Source: a bacterium (lineage in GTDB: Bacteria > UBP14 > UBA6098 > 4484-93). Taken from it: a DNA stretch of 64,000 bases. A program made the translations under genes and the position numbers. Below, piece by piece: positions 55,258 to 63,882 of this stretch (within the stretch, counting starts at the first letter, position 1; each line of letters starts with the position of its first letter). The stretch lies in NCBI GenBank assembly GCA_021158465.1, contig JAGGUN010000022.1:21601-85600 (forward strand), given 5' to 3'. Under the pieces are notes generated by a model. The model ran no database searches. It worked only from the letters and a program-made list of their open reading frames with translations, and was not told the DNA's origin.

Positions 55258-56180
55258 GAAGGCTCATCCCATTCATCTTTCTTCTTTTCTCTTGTGGAGG
55301 AGGGGGGCTGGGGAGCTTCTCTTCCAGTCCACATTCTTCATATGAGTCGTTCTTCTCGGTGCCTGTTTCTGCTTGGCTCTCCACGGATTGCACGGTCGAT
55401 ACGGAGATGGGTGGTGTTCCGATACTTATGTATCATAACATCTCAAGTAGGGTGCGGAGATACTCCGTTTCACCGGACGAGTTCAGGTATCATCTTGAGG
55501 TGCTCTGGCAGAACGGCTTCTATCCCGTGGGTCTTTCGGAGCTTTTAGACGGGTTGGGCTGTGTTCCTGCTGGCAAGAAGCCTGTGGTTCTGACATTTGA
55601 CGATGCAAAACCTACCCAATTCTTCTACATTATTCGAGGGGATTCTGTTCTCATTGACCCTCTGTGTGCAGTTGGGATAATACTTGATTTTCATGACAGG
55701 CATCCTGATTTTCCTGTTCGGGGTGTCTTTTTTATTCCGCTCGACGGGACTCCGTTTGGTCAACAGAAGTATGTCAAGCGCAAGATAAGAGAGCTTTCGA
55801 GGCTCGGATTTGAGATAGGAAATCATACAGCGAGTCATACGAGTCTTAGAGCTGTCTCGGAGGGGAAGCTTGGATACGAGTTAGGCAAGGTGGTTTCTTT
55901 CTTTGAAACGGTGCTCGGAGTTGAGGCTCACCGTTTCTCCGGAGTTGCTTACCCTTACGGTATCCTTCCCTCTGTTTCTGTGGACTCTGTTTGTTATCGT
56001 GGCAGGCTGTATAACATCTCCTACGGTGTCGGTGTGAACCCTGCTCTTTGCCCGAGCCCGAAATCAAGAGAATTTGCTAAATCTGTTATGAACCTCCCAC
56101 GCTTTGAAGGCACGACCAGAACGGTTGAGTACCTCATCAGGAAAAATGGGATATATATCTCTCGTGGAGGCAGGAGTTGA
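55254..56180 (+). CDS. polysaccharide deacetylase-like lipoprotein
   Basis: A 308-residue protein beginning MRRLIPFIFLLFSCGGGG, a lipoprotein signal with Cys14. A NodB/CE4 domain follows: VPILMYHNI, VVLTFDDA (motif 1), GNHTASH (motif 2, metal histidines) and FSGVAYPYG (motif 3). These enzymes remove acetyl groups from peptidoglycan or surface polysaccharides. The first motif has one Asp pair intact. The ATG overlaps the previous stop (ATGA), so the operon is tightly coupled. Confidence 0.9.
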   Translation: MRRLIPFIFLLFSCGGGGLGSFSSSPHSSYESFFSVPVSAWLSTDCTVDTEMGGVPILMYHNISSRVRRYSVSPDEFRYHLEVLWQNGFYPVGLSELLDGLGCVPAGKKPVVLTFDDAKPTQFFYIIRGDSVLIDPLCAVGIILDFHDRHPDFPVRGVFFIPLDGTPFGQQKYVKRKIRELSRLGFEIGNHTASHTSLRAVSEGKLGYELGKVVSFFETVLGVEAHRFSGVAYPYGILPSVSVDSVCYRGRLYNISYGVGVNPALCPSPKSREFAKSVMNLPRFEGTTRTVEYLIRKNGIYISRGGRS

Positions 56181-56857
56181 GCTATCCTCTGAAGTATCTT
56201 CTCTCGCTTATCCTTCTTTTGATACTTGCCTGGGCTGTGTGGCAGATAGTGGAGAATAGCTTCGGCTGGCAAAATGTTCATACAGAGAAATTCAGCTCGA
56301 TTTTCAGAAGAAAGAATCCAGAGGAGAGTAGTTTTGCCCCATCTGGTTCATTCTTTGAGGAGTTTGATGGTTTGCCTTCATTTCCCATTACGGATGGTGA
56401 GATAGATGGCGGGTTATATGTTATCCCTAACAGCTCGCCTTCGTTATCGAAAGTGGTTCTTCTTCCCGGGGTTGAGGCGAGGTATTTTATTCTCGAGGCT
56501 CGCATCGGGCGAGCGGGTAATAGAGGCTCTGTTGGGGGGCTTGTCTTCTTTGTTAGGAGCAAGGAGGAATATCATCTTTTCGGTGTGGATGGTATCGGGC
56601 AGTTTGTCCTGTTGAAGTATACCGATGGAAAATTCACTCCTCTTCTGGAGGATGTGTCGGTTTCGTTATCTCTCCGACCAAACAGGTTTAGTGTGCTTAG
56701 GGTGGTTTCGACAGATGAGCTGCTGGAGTTTTTTATAGATGGCAGGGAGGTTTTTGCCACCAGGGATGTCAAGGAGCAAGGTGTGGGGGGTGTAGGCTTT
56801 TTTGTTGACCCGGCTTGCACCCTTAAGGTTGACTGGCTTCTTTTCTCGAGGATATGA
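56177..56857 (+). CDS. membrane-anchored LamG/concanavalin-like protein, unknown function
   Basis: A 226-residue protein that starts with TTG overlapping the upstream stop (TTGA), preceded by GGAGG. One N-terminal membrane segment (YLLSLILLLILAWAVW) is followed by a periplasmic beta-rich domain with GGLVFFVRSKEEYHLFGVD and EFFIDGREVFA. This pattern is seen in laminin-G-like and 3-keto-disaccharide hydrolase-like folds. No catalytic residues can be named. Its operon position after a deacetylase suggests glycan binding. Confidence 0.78.
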   Translation: MSYPLKYLLSLILLLILAWAVWQIVENSFGWQNVHTEKFSSIFRRKNPEESSFAPSGSFFEEFDGLPSFPITDGEIDGGLYVIPNSSPSLSKVVLLPGVEARYFILEARIGRAGNRGSVGGLVFFVRSKEEYHLFGVDGIGQFVLLKYTDGKFTPLLEDVSVSLSLRPNRFSVLRVVSTDELLEFFIDGREVFATRDVKEQGVGGVGFFVDPACTLKVDWLLFSRI

Positions 56858-57387
56858 TGACAGGATTTAAGGAGAAGAGGTTTGTTCGGCTTGGTGGTGT
56901 TGGGGTTCTGTCCGATATTGTCTCAATATTTTACCCGCTTTTCGTTGTTCTTGGAATATTCTCGAAGGTGTCGTTGGAGCTTTTGCGGACAGGGGTTAGG
57001 ATTGAGCGTCGTCTTTTTCTCTTTGGAACGGAGATAGCATACAAGCGCTGGCTCTTCCCTTATGAGGGGATAAAGGTTGTTCGTTACAAGGAGTCTCGTC
57101 CTTGGACCATACTTATTATCGGGAATATAGTGGCAATATTCGCATTTGTTTATGCTATACGGGGTGTTTTCTTCTCGAAAACGGTTATTGCCTGGCAGGG
57201 AGCAGTTGTTTTTCTTCTCGGCGTTTTGGGTGGAGTTGTGGCAGCCACAATCTTCGGTCTGTGGCGCCGTAGGTTCCTTCTTATCAAAGGGGATGGGTTT
57301 AGTTTCCGCATCGAGACAGGGGAACAGGATATAGAGCTTGACCTCATTCAGGAGAGGCTCATCTCGCGCCTCTGGCGAGTGCGATAG
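56854..57387 (+). CDS. small membrane protein, PH-like, unknown function
   Basis: A 177-residue protein with two or three hydrophobic segments (VSIFYPLFVVLGIF, WTILIIGNIVAIFAFVYAI, GAVVFLLGVLGGVVAATIF) and two charged stretches that could form split PH-like (bPH) strands. The start ATG overlaps the previous stop (ATGATGA). It is the last gene of the plus-strand operon. Its 3' end overlaps the convergent acyltransferase gene by 40 bp. Confidence 0.75.
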   Translation: MMTGFKEKRFVRLGGVGVLSDIVSIFYPLFVVLGIFSKVSLELLRTGVRIERRLFLFGTEIAYKRWLFPYEGIKVVRYKESRPWTILIIGNIVAIFAFVYAIRGVFFSKTVIAWQGAVVFLLGVLGGVVAATIFGLWRRRFLLIKGDGFSFRIETGEQDIELDLIQERLISRLWRVR

Positions 57388-58274
57388 AGCTCGGGATGGG
57401 TTGTCTTCCATCTCCGGTGTGCCCAGAACCAGTGGTCGGGATGCTCCCTGATGAAATCCTCGATAACGGTTGTATATTCCTGTGTCAAGGAGTTTATCGC
57501 ATCGTCGGTTAGCTTGTTGGTCTTCGGGTATATTATCTCTTTGCAGATAAAAATGTGTTTCTCCGGACGGTCTTTTCTTCTAAGGAAGAATCCGATAAAG
57601 ATTGGTGCAGAGCTTTTTATTGCGAATGCTGCAGGACCTTTTGGTGTTGAGGCTTTCATTCCGAAGAATGAAACGATGGTTCCGTCTCTTCCTGCGTCCT
57701 GGTCGGAGAGCAACGCAACGAGTCGCTTTCTCTTCAATGCTTTCAACACTCCTCTGGCAGAAACCCCGATTGGAATTGTCTCTATCCCCATAATATGCCT
57801 GATACGGTTCATCTCACGGTCGATGATGCGGTTTTTCTGCTTCCCGACGAGGAAGTCAATATTTCCCCATCTCTCAGCGATGTATGCTCCTCCCATCTCC
57901 CATGAGCCAAAATGCCCGGTGACAAGGATTCCACCTTTATCCTCTCTTATTATCTCCTCTAAGATTTCCTCTCCCTCACACTCGAAGAAGGATGCAACTT
58001 TTCCTTTTATGAGTGGAAGTGTGGCATACTCGACAACCGAGGCGACAAAGTTCTGATAGGACGCAATGGCAATCGCTTTTATCAGTGCCCTGTCTTCTAT
58101 TCCGAGGGCGGCAGAGATATTCCTGTGGCTGACATCTCTCCTTATCCCTACAAAGTAGATGAGAGAACCAAGCTTCTTTCCAAAGGCAACGGACATCTTG
58201 CGTGGTAGGAGAAAAAGCATAGCAGAAAATAGCCTGTATGCTATGTATTCAATAATGTGTTGGACCCTCTTCAT
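57348..58274 (-). CDS. lipid A biosynthesis-type acyltransferase (LpxL/HtrB-like)
   Basis: A 308-residue inner-membrane acyltransferase. The catalytic H-x4-E motif is HFGSWE, preceded by GGILVTG. SDQDAGRDGTIVSFFG and TPKGPAAFA are the other family blocks, and the HPDHWFWAHRRWK end is typical. LpxL-type enzymes add secondary acyl chains to lipid A, so the organism probably makes lipopolysaccharide. It overlaps the upstream peptidase gene by 26 bp and lies at the end of the rpmC-side ribosomal transcript. It converges with the plus-strand operon. Confidence 0.92.
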   Translation of the reverse strand: MKRVQHIIEYIAYRLFSAMLFLLPRKMSVAFGKKLGSLIYFVGIRRDVSHRNISAALGIEDRALIKAIAIASYQNFVASVVEYATLPLIKGKVASFFECEGEEILEEIIREDKGGILVTGHFGSWEMGGAYIAERWGNIDFLVGKQKNRIIDREMNRIRHIMGIETIPIGVSARGVLKALKRKRLVALLSDQDAGRDGTIVSFFGMKASTPKGPAAFAIKSSAPIFIGFFLRRKDRPEKHIFICKEIIYPKTNKLTDDAINSLTQEYTTVIEDFIREHPDHWFWAHRRWKTTHPELYRTRQRREMSLS

Positions 58275-59094
58275 TCTCCCATTCCCTTATTTTCCTGCGA
58301 TTGCGAATCTTCACTCTAATATATGAAATAAAGAGTAATAAGAGAAATACAAGAAATATGACCCTTTGGTCGAGGAATATGGAGAATATGTTGTAATGTC
58401 GGCGGATGTGGTCGAAGAGTATCTTGTTGTAGCCGCTTTCTGTTATTCCGAAATGGTAGAGCATTGCTCTCTCGAAGCCGAGCTTTGGGATGTCGGCTAT
58501 GAACCGGATGAGCCTTTCTTTTCCCACTTTTTCATACAGCAGTTTCACAGCGATGTAGCTTTCGGCATAGGCGAGGTGTGCCTTGTCCGAGTGGAATATG
58601 TTCACATCGTCGATATCGGGTAGCTCTATAAGCTTCCCCGATAGTGAGGCGAAAGCGAGTCTTATCGTGCTTCCTTGCACAACCTCGCAGGATAGGAGCT
58701 GAGCGACCCCCTCGTCGAACCAACGCGGAATGCAGGAGTTCTCTGTCTTTTTGTGCAAGAGGATATGTGTAAGTTCGTGCGTTACGACCGATGGGTTGAG
58801 CTTTTCCTGTGATAGGAGGATAATCTTGGACATTCTTGGGATGGCGGCTGCGAACCCCCATTCAGGGAGGGTGTTACCTGTTGCCGAGTCGAACTGCTCG
58901 CGGTTCTCCGCTACAAACACAAATATAGAGCCTGCGTCCGTCTCAAAGAACTCCTCCAATCTTTTCGTCTCACTCTCGATATGGGAGACAAGCTCAGGAG
59001 AACAGGCTCCTTCAAGGATGATCTTTGCCTGTATAGGAGATGCAAGGATGATAAGAGAGATAATGCAGGCGGGTAGTTTTATCAACCCTATCAA
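58249..59094 (-). CDS. membrane-anchored peptidase MA-like gluzincin
   Basis: A 281-residue exported zinc metallopeptidase. An N-terminal signal or anchor (residues 1-23) is followed by THELTHILLH (HExxH) and PRWFDEGVAQ, whose Glu is the third ligand of the gluzincin/peptidase MA family. A C-terminal membrane segment (VIFLVFLLLLFISYI) with a basic tail anchors it. It starts with TTG 5 nt after the rpmC stop and has no clear ribosome site, so a TTG three codons on is also possible. It is transcribed as a continuation of the S10 half-operon. Its substrate is unknown. Confidence 0.85.
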   Translation of the reverse strand: MIGLIKLPACIISLIILASPIQAKIILEGACSPELVSHIESETKRLEEFFETDAGSIFVFVAENREQFDSATGNTLPEWGFAAAIPRMSKIILLSQEKLNPSVVTHELTHILLHKKTENSCIPRWFDEGVAQLLSCEVVQGSTIRLAFASLSGKLIELPDIDDVNIFHSDKAHLAYAESYIAVKLLYEKVGKERLIRFIADIPKLGFERAMLYHFGITESGYNKILFDHIRRHYNIFSIFLDQRVIFLVFLLLLFISYIRVKIRNRRKIREWENEEGPTHY

Positions 59095-59099
59095 TGAGG

Positions 59100-59321
59100 C
59101 TATTTTTCAGTTCTTTGGAACGACTTATCTATTCCGAGTTTTCTTTCGTTGAGGATGGTCTTGATGCGCGCAATCTCCTTTTTTATTTCCCTGAACCGCT
59201 TTGGATTGGAAAGTTCCTTGATAGCCCTTTGCATTCTCAGGTTAAACGCCTCCTCTTCCAGCTCCCGGATCCTGTGTACGAGTTCATCATTCGTCATTTC
59301 CCGAAGCTGCCAGACCTTCAT
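59100..59321 (-). CDS. rpmC: 50S ribosomal protein L29
   Basis: L29 lies at the peptide exit tunnel near the signal recognition particle site. The 73-residue product has [21 protein letters not shown] and the [19 protein letters not shown] helix. The ATG overlaps the rplP stop by 4 bp. It is the last ribosomal gene of the right-hand half. rpsQ, its usual next neighbour, is at 5693, and instead a peptidase gene follows 5 nt later. Confidence 0.97.
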   Translation of the reverse strand: MKVWQLREMTNDELVHRIRELEEEAFNLRMQRAIKELSNPKRFREIKKEIARIKTILNERKLGIDKSFQRTEK

Positions 59322-59746
59322 AATCTTACTCCTCCGTCCATTTCTCTTGTTACCATCTTGACCTTGATAGGCAGCTTTCTTGCTGCGAGCTTGAACGCTC
59401 TGTAAGCTCTTTCTTCAGGAACTCCCTCGAGCTCGAAGAGGATCCTGCCCGGCTTCACTACAGCAACATAATGGTCAGGAGCGCCTTTTCCCTTACCCAT
59501 TCTCGTTTCGGCTGGTTTCTTGGTCACAGGCTTGTGTGGGAAGATGGTGATCCAGAGTTTTCCCTCCCGCTTGAGGTACCTGGTAATAGCGATACGAGCA
59601 GCCTCTATCTGTCGTGATGTGATCCAGCGACCTTCCATTGCCTTGATGCCGTAATCGCCGAAGGCGAGCCTGTATCCCCCCTTAGCGTTTCCTTTTATTC
59701 TGCCTCGGTGAACTCGTCTATATTTTAGTCTCTGTGGGGCAAGCAT
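59318..59746 (-). CDS. rplP: 50S ribosomal protein L16
   Basis: L16 helps position A-site tRNA. The 142-residue product has [16 protein letters not shown], the [24 protein letters not shown] core split by FGDYGIKA, and [20 protein letters not shown]. It is 12 nt after rpsC. Confidence 0.98.
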   Translation of the reverse strand: MLAPQRLKYRRVHRGRIKGNAKGGYRLAFGDYGIKAMEGRWITSRQIEAARIAITRYLKREGKLWITIFPHKPVTKKPAETRMGKGKGAPDHYVAVVKPGRILFELEGVPEERAYRAFKLAARKLPIKVKMVTREMDGGVRL

Positions 59747-59758
59747 TTATCCTCCCTA

Positions 59759-60508
59759 TTATCTCCTTTTTCTGCGGGATTTCTTCTTCTTTATCTGTTT
59801 TTGTAGCACCTCTTTCATACCGCCTAAGATTTCCCCCTTGAATATCCATACCTTTACTCCGACGCATCCGTATGTTGTGTGTGCGGTTTCGGTAGCGTAA
59901 TCGATGTCGGCGCGGAGCGTGTGGAGAGGGACCCTTCCGTCCATATATGTTTCGGAGTGTGCGATTTCGGCTCCCCTTAGCCTTCCACTGCATTTTATCT
60001 TTACCCCATCTGCGCCTGCTCTCATAGATTCCTGGATGGCTCGTTTCATTGCTCTCCTGTATGAGACACGTCCTTCAATCTGGCGAGCGATATTTCTTGC
60101 AACCAAAGTTGCGTCCAGCTCAGGGTGGTTGACCTCCATAACATTGAGCTGGATGTCCTTCTCGGTTAGTTGTTCCAGCTCCTTTTTGAACAGTTCAATC
60201 CTTGCTCCGCCGGGACCTATGACAACGCCGGGGCGTGCGGTGTATATGTTGATAATAAGCCTTTTGGGTGAGCGGAGTATTTCTATATTAGATATAGCGG
60301 GGTCGATGTTCTTCGCCATCGGGCTTTCTATTTCGCTTCTATCTTTTGTGGATACTTTGATCCTCGGGAGTCGTTCCATAGTGTATCTGCGCACCATCAG
60401 GTCCTCAAGAAGGTTTTTCTGATAGTCCCCTTTACGGGCGAACCATTTGGAGTTCCATGAGCGAACTATCCCGAGTCTGAGTCCTATTGGATTGGTTTTC
60501 TGTCCCAA
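59759..60508 (-). CDS. rpsC: 30S ribosomal protein S3
   Basis: S3 forms part of the mRNA entry site. The 249-residue product begins GQKTNPIGLRLG. It has the KH domain (RPGVVIGPGGARIELFKKEL), GCVGVKVWIFKGE and a basic C-terminal tail. It starts with TTG, supported by AAGGAG 8 nt upstream and by the family N-terminus. Confidence 0.98.
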   Translation of the reverse strand: MGQKTNPIGLRLGIVRSWNSKWFARKGDYQKNLLEDLMVRRYTMERLPRIKVSTKDRSEIESPMAKNIDPAISNIEILRSPKRLIINIYTARPGVVIGPGGARIELFKKELEQLTEKDIQLNVMEVNHPELDATLVARNIARQIEGRVSYRRAMKRAIQESMRAGADGVKIKCSGRLRGAEIAHSETYMDGRVPLHTLRADIDYATETAHTTYGCVGVKVWIFKGEILGGMKEVLQKQIKKKKSRRKRR

Positions 60509-60519
60509 TTTTTCACTCC

Positions 60520-60861
60520 TTACTTCTCGTCGGATACAATGACGGTTATATGACTTGTTCTCTTAAGTATACGGCTTCCTCTCCCGAAGGAGCCTATTCT
60601 GACCCTTTTATAAGATGGTCCACCGTCTATTTTAACATCTTTGATGAACAGCTCTTCCTCTTTAGCCTTTAACCCTTCTATATTGAGGGCGTTGGCGGCG
60701 GCTTGTTTCACCACCTTAAAGAGAATCCTTGCTCCCTTTTTGTTCACAAGAGGGAGGATCCCCAGCACATCCTCGACCCTCTTTCCCCGGATGGTGTCTG
60801 CCACTATCTTGAGCTTCTTCGGGGACATGCGGATAAATCTTGCTCTTCCGACTGCCTCCAT
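60520..60861 (-). CDS. rplV: 50S ribosomal protein L22
   Basis: L22 lines the exit tunnel with its long hairpin. The 113-residue product has RFIRMSPKKLKIVADTIRGK and the hairpin region ending RILKRTSHITVIVSD. It follows rpsS by 20 nt. Confidence 0.97.
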   Translation of the reverse strand: MEAVGRARFIRMSPKKLKIVADTIRGKRVEDVLGILPLVNKKGARILFKVVKQAAANALNIEGLKAKEEELFIKDVKIDGGPSYKRVRIGSFGRGSRILKRTSHITVIVSDEK

Positions 60862-60881
60862 ACCTTTTCTCCCTCGGATTC

Positions 60882-61169
60882 CTACTTGATTCTTCCCTTT
60901 TGTGCAGCTTTCTTCCCTCCATGCCCACGGAAGATCCGTGTTGGAGCGAACTCCCCGAGCCTATGTCCTACCATATTCTCCGTGATGTACACGGGGATAA
61001 ACCTATTCCCGTTGTGGACGGCGATTGTGTGTCCGACAAACTCCGGTGTAATCATCGAACTCCTGGACCAGGTCTTTATAACCTTCTTTTCGCCTTTTTC
61101 GTTCAGCCGTCGGATCTTTTTCATCAGGCATTCTGCAACGAATGGTCCTTTTTTGATTGATCTGCTCAT
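60882..61169 (-). CDS. rpsS: 30S ribosomal protein S19
   Basis: S19 is in the 30S head with S13. The 95-residue product has [31 protein letters not shown] and [16 protein letters not shown], all standard. It is 1 nt after rplB. Confidence 0.98.
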   Translation of the reverse strand: MSRSIKKGPFVAECLMKKIRRLNEKGEKKVIKTWSRSSMITPEFVGHTIAVHNGNRFIPVYITENMVGHRLGEFAPTRIFRGHGGKKAAQKGRIK

Positions 61170-61170
61170 A

Positions 61171-62001
61171 CTACTTCTCCGCGTTCCTTCTACGAATTAT
61201 CAGTCTGTCGGAAGGTTTCTTCCTCCTTGTTTTTTCTCCTTTGACGACCCTGCCTGTGTAGTTTGTGCTGGCTTTATATCCTTTTACCTTTCCTTCGCCT
61301 CCACCGTGTGGGTGGTCAACTGGGTTCATAGCGACGCCCCTTACTGATGGTCGGATGCCGAGATGTCGCTTGGCGCCTGCTTTCCCCAGCACAATGTTCT
61401 TATGGTCGACATTGCTTGCCTGGCCGATGGTTGCATAGCAGGAGCTCGGGATCTTTCTCACCTCGGACGATGGAAACTGGACGATTATGTATTTCTCTTC
61501 TCTTCCTATGATAGTGGCGTATGAGCCTGCGGAGCGGGCTATCTGTGCTCCTTTGCCTGGTTTCAGTTCGATATTGTGTATCCTTGTTCCCATAGGTATA
61601 AGCCCGATAGGGAGTGCGTTTCCCACCTTGAACTCTGCGTCCGGTCCGGAGGTGACTGTGTCTCCTACCTTCAGTGATTCCGGTGCTATGATATACCTTT
61701 TCTCACCGTCGATGTAGTGCAGAAGTGCTATGAATGCGCTTCTGTTTGGGTCGTATTCGATGGCTGCGACGCGAGCTGGGATGCCTATTTTGTCCCTCTT
61801 AAAGTCGATTATCCGGTATTTCCGTTTGTGTCCTCCGCCTCTGTGTCGAACGGTTATTCTGCCCTTGTTATTCCTGCCGCCTGACTTGGTCAGTGGGGCA
61901 GTGAGGGATTTCTCAGGCTCTTTCTTGGAAAGCTCGCTATAATCGAGGCTCACCTTAAATCTTAGGGTTGGAGTTATCGGTTTATATCTCTTAATCCCCA
62001 T
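61171..62001 (-). CDS. rplB: 50S ribosomal protein L2
   Basis: L2 is needed for subunit joining and peptidyl transfer. The 276-residue product has [19 protein letters not shown], the SH3-like domain and the essential C-terminal [14 protein letters not shown] loop with its conserved histidine. Length and order are standard. Confidence 0.99.
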   Translation of the reverse strand: MGIKRYKPITPTLRFKVSLDYSELSKKEPEKSLTAPLTKSGGRNNKGRITVRHRGGGHKRKYRIIDFKRDKIGIPARVAAIEYDPNRSAFIALLHYIDGEKRYIIAPESLKVGDTVTSGPDAEFKVGNALPIGLIPMGTRIHNIELKPGKGAQIARSAGSYATIIGREEKYIIVQFPSSEVRKIPSSCYATIGQASNVDHKNIVLGKAGAKRHLGIRPSVRGVAMNPVDHPHGGGEGKVKGYKASTNYTGRVVKGEKTRRKKPSDRLIIRRRNAEK

Positions 62002-62002
62002 T

Positions 62003-62293
62003 TTACACCCCTTCGAAGATGGGGATCTTATCCCCTTTTCTCAGTTTCACATAAGCTTTCTTATACCCTGGCTTTCTACCTTCCCATCTACCATATCTTC
62101 TCAGCTTTGACGGAACGAGGCTTGTTCTTACCTCAAGCACTCTCACCTTAAACAGTTCTTCGATGGCAGATTTTATCTGGTGCTTGTTAGCGTTCCTTGC
62201 CACCTTGAAGAGATACACATTGTTTCTTTCCTGGTCGCCTGTTCCCTTCTCCGTTAGAAGTGGTGCCAGGATTATGTTATATGGGGTTTTCAT
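62003..62293 (-). CDS. rplW: 50S ribosomal protein L23
   Basis: L23 docks trigger factor and SRP at the tunnel exit. The 96-residue product has [32 protein letters not shown] and [17 protein letters not shown]. Its ATG overlaps the rplD stop by 4 bp. Confidence 0.97.
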   Translation of the reverse strand: MKTPYNIILAPLLTEKGTGDQERNNVYLFKVARNANKHQIKSAIEELFKVRVLEVRTSLVPSKLRRYGRWEGRKPGYKKAYVKLRKGDKIPIFEGV

Positions 62294-62922
62294 TTTGACA
62301 ATCTCTCCTCCAGTTTCCTGATTGAGTCTTCGGTTGCGATTATAGTTGTGTGTCTGATGATATCGTAGGCGTTGAGCTCGCCTGTCGGTTTGATATTAAC
62401 CTTTTCGATATTTCTGACAGATTTATATAGGTTGGTGTCGGATTCCGCCGTCAGGAAGAGGATATGTTCTCCGTCGGGTATGGTCATATTGGCAAGGATT
62501 CTTTTTATCGTTTTTGTGCTTGGCTTATCGAGGGTTATATTTTCCACTACCTTTATGGCGGACTCCTTTGCTCTCTGTGTGAGCGCACTCTTGAATGCGA
62601 GCCTTTTTACCTTCTTTGGGAGTTTCATTTTGTAGTTTCTTGGTTTTGGTCCGAATACCACTCCTCCGTGTCGCCAGAGTGGAGAGTTGATTGTTCCGGC
62701 TCTTGCTCTTCCGGTTCCCTTCTGTACCCAGGGTTTTCTTCCGCCGCCTCTCACTTCAGCTCTTGTCTTGGTAGAGGCATTTCCCTGCCTTTGGTTAGCG
62801 AGGTAGGTCTTCACATATTGGTGCATCGCAAAAAAGTTTGGCTCGTCGACGAATAGCGCCTCTGGAAGTGGCACCGTTCCTATTTTGTTTCCGTCTTTGT
62901 CGAACCTATCTGCTTGGTACAT
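62290..62922 (-). CDS. rplD: 50S ribosomal protein L4
   Basis: L4 reaches into the exit tunnel and in some bacteria represses its own operon. The 210-residue product has the tunnel loop KTRAEVRGGGRKPWVQKGTG followed by RARAG, and PLWRHGGVVFGPKPR. The start lies 17 bp inside the rplC end. Confidence 0.98.
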   Translation of the reverse strand: MYQADRFDKDGNKIGTVPLPEALFVDEPNFFAMHQYVKTYLANQRQGNASTKTRAEVRGGGRKPWVQKGTGRARAGTINSPLWRHGGVVFGPKPRNYKMKLPKKVKRLAFKSALTQRAKESAIKVVENITLDKPSTKTIKRILANMTIPDGEHILFLTAESDTNLYKSVRNIEKVNIKPTGELNAYDIIRHTTIIATEDSIRKLEERLSK

Positions 62923-63550
62923 TTTCTATTCCCTTGACTGTTTTTTTGACCAGAACCACTGCCCCGTTATAGCCGGGGACGCATCCACTGATTACCAGAA
63001 GAGAGTTCTTTTCATCCACCTTTATTATCTTCAGGTTTTTTACCGTTGTGGTTTTTCCGCCTGTTCTGCCAGCCATTCTCTTTCCCTTAAAGACGCGTGA
63101 GGGGAAGGATGATCCTCCGAGCGACCCGGGTGAACGGAATTTATCTGACTGACCATGGGTTTTGGGTAGCCCCCTGAAGCCATGTCTTTTTATTGGTCCT
63201 TGGAACCCTTTTCCCTTGGAGGTGGCGGTGCAGTTGACGATGTCTCCTGGTGCAAACAGGTCCACGCCGATCTCTGTTCCTACCTTGAACTTTTTTATAT
63301 TACTGACCCTGAATTCTTTCAGGACTCGGTACCCTTTTCCCCCTTTGAGATGTCCCCGCATTGGCTTATTTAGCTTGCGGAATGGGATCTCAAAGGCACC
63401 GACCTGGATGGCGTTATAGCCGTCCTTTTTGGTGGTTTTTATCTGCGTTATCCTGTTCGGTTTTGCCTGTATGACAGTGACGGGGATTACCTTTCCGTCC
63501 TTATTGAAGATCCGTGTCATACCGATCTTCTGCCCGACTATCCCTATCAT
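62906..63550 (-). CDS. rplC: 50S ribosomal protein L3
   Basis: L3 binds near the peptidyl transferase centre. The 214-residue product begins MIGIVGQKIGMTRIF and has TSKGKGFQGPIKRHGFRG and the FPSRVFKGKRMAGRTGG loop. It is 15 nt after rpsJ. Confidence 0.98.
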   Translation of the reverse strand: MIGIVGQKIGMTRIFNKDGKVIPVTVIQAKPNRITQIKTTKKDGYNAIQVGAFEIPFRKLNKPMRGHLKGGKGYRVLKEFRVSNIKKFKVGTEIGVDLFAPGDIVNCTATSKGKGFQGPIKRHGFRGLPKTHGQSDKFRSPGSLGGSSFPSRVFKGKRMAGRTGGKTTTVKNLKIIKVDEKNSLLVISGCVPGYNGAVVLVKKTVKGIENVPSR

Positions 63551-63565
63551 AAGCTTTCTCCTGCT

Positions 63566-63868
63566 TCATGTGATAAGTTCGATGTCGACTCCGGCTGGCA
63601 GGTCTATCTGGATGATGGAATTGACTGCCTTTCCTGTTGGGTCATAGATGTCTATTAACCGTTTATGGATTCTCATCTCGAACTGCTCTCTCGATTTCTT
63701 GTCGACATGAGGCGAGCGCAAAACGGTATAAACCCTTCTGTCTGTTGGTAGAGGAATTGGTCCTGCAACGGTTGCTCCAGCCCGCTTTGCTACCTCAATT
63801 ATCTCCTCGGTAGATTTGTCAAGGATTACATGGTCGTATGCTCGGAGCTTGATTCGTATTTTCTGCAA
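63566..63868 (-). CDS. rpsJ: 30S ribosomal protein S10
   Basis: S10 is a 30S head protein that also pairs with NusB in antitermination. The 100-residue product has [36 protein letters not shown] and [16 protein letters not shown]. It starts with TTG, backed by an AGGAGG ribosome site 7 nt upstream. It opens the S10 operon right after tuf. Confidence 0.98.
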   Translation of the reverse strand: MQKIRIKLRAYDHVILDKSTEEIIEVAKRAGATVAGPIPLPTDRRVYTVLRSPHVDKKSREQFEMRIHKRLIDIYDPTGKAVNSIIQIDLPAGVDIELIT

Positions 63869-63882
63869 ATTTTTCCTCCTGT

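Noticed and set aside
5439-59321. Single inversion as the cause of the ribosomal operon split
   Set aside because: Both halves are on the same strand in the ancestral order, which one inversion cannot produce.
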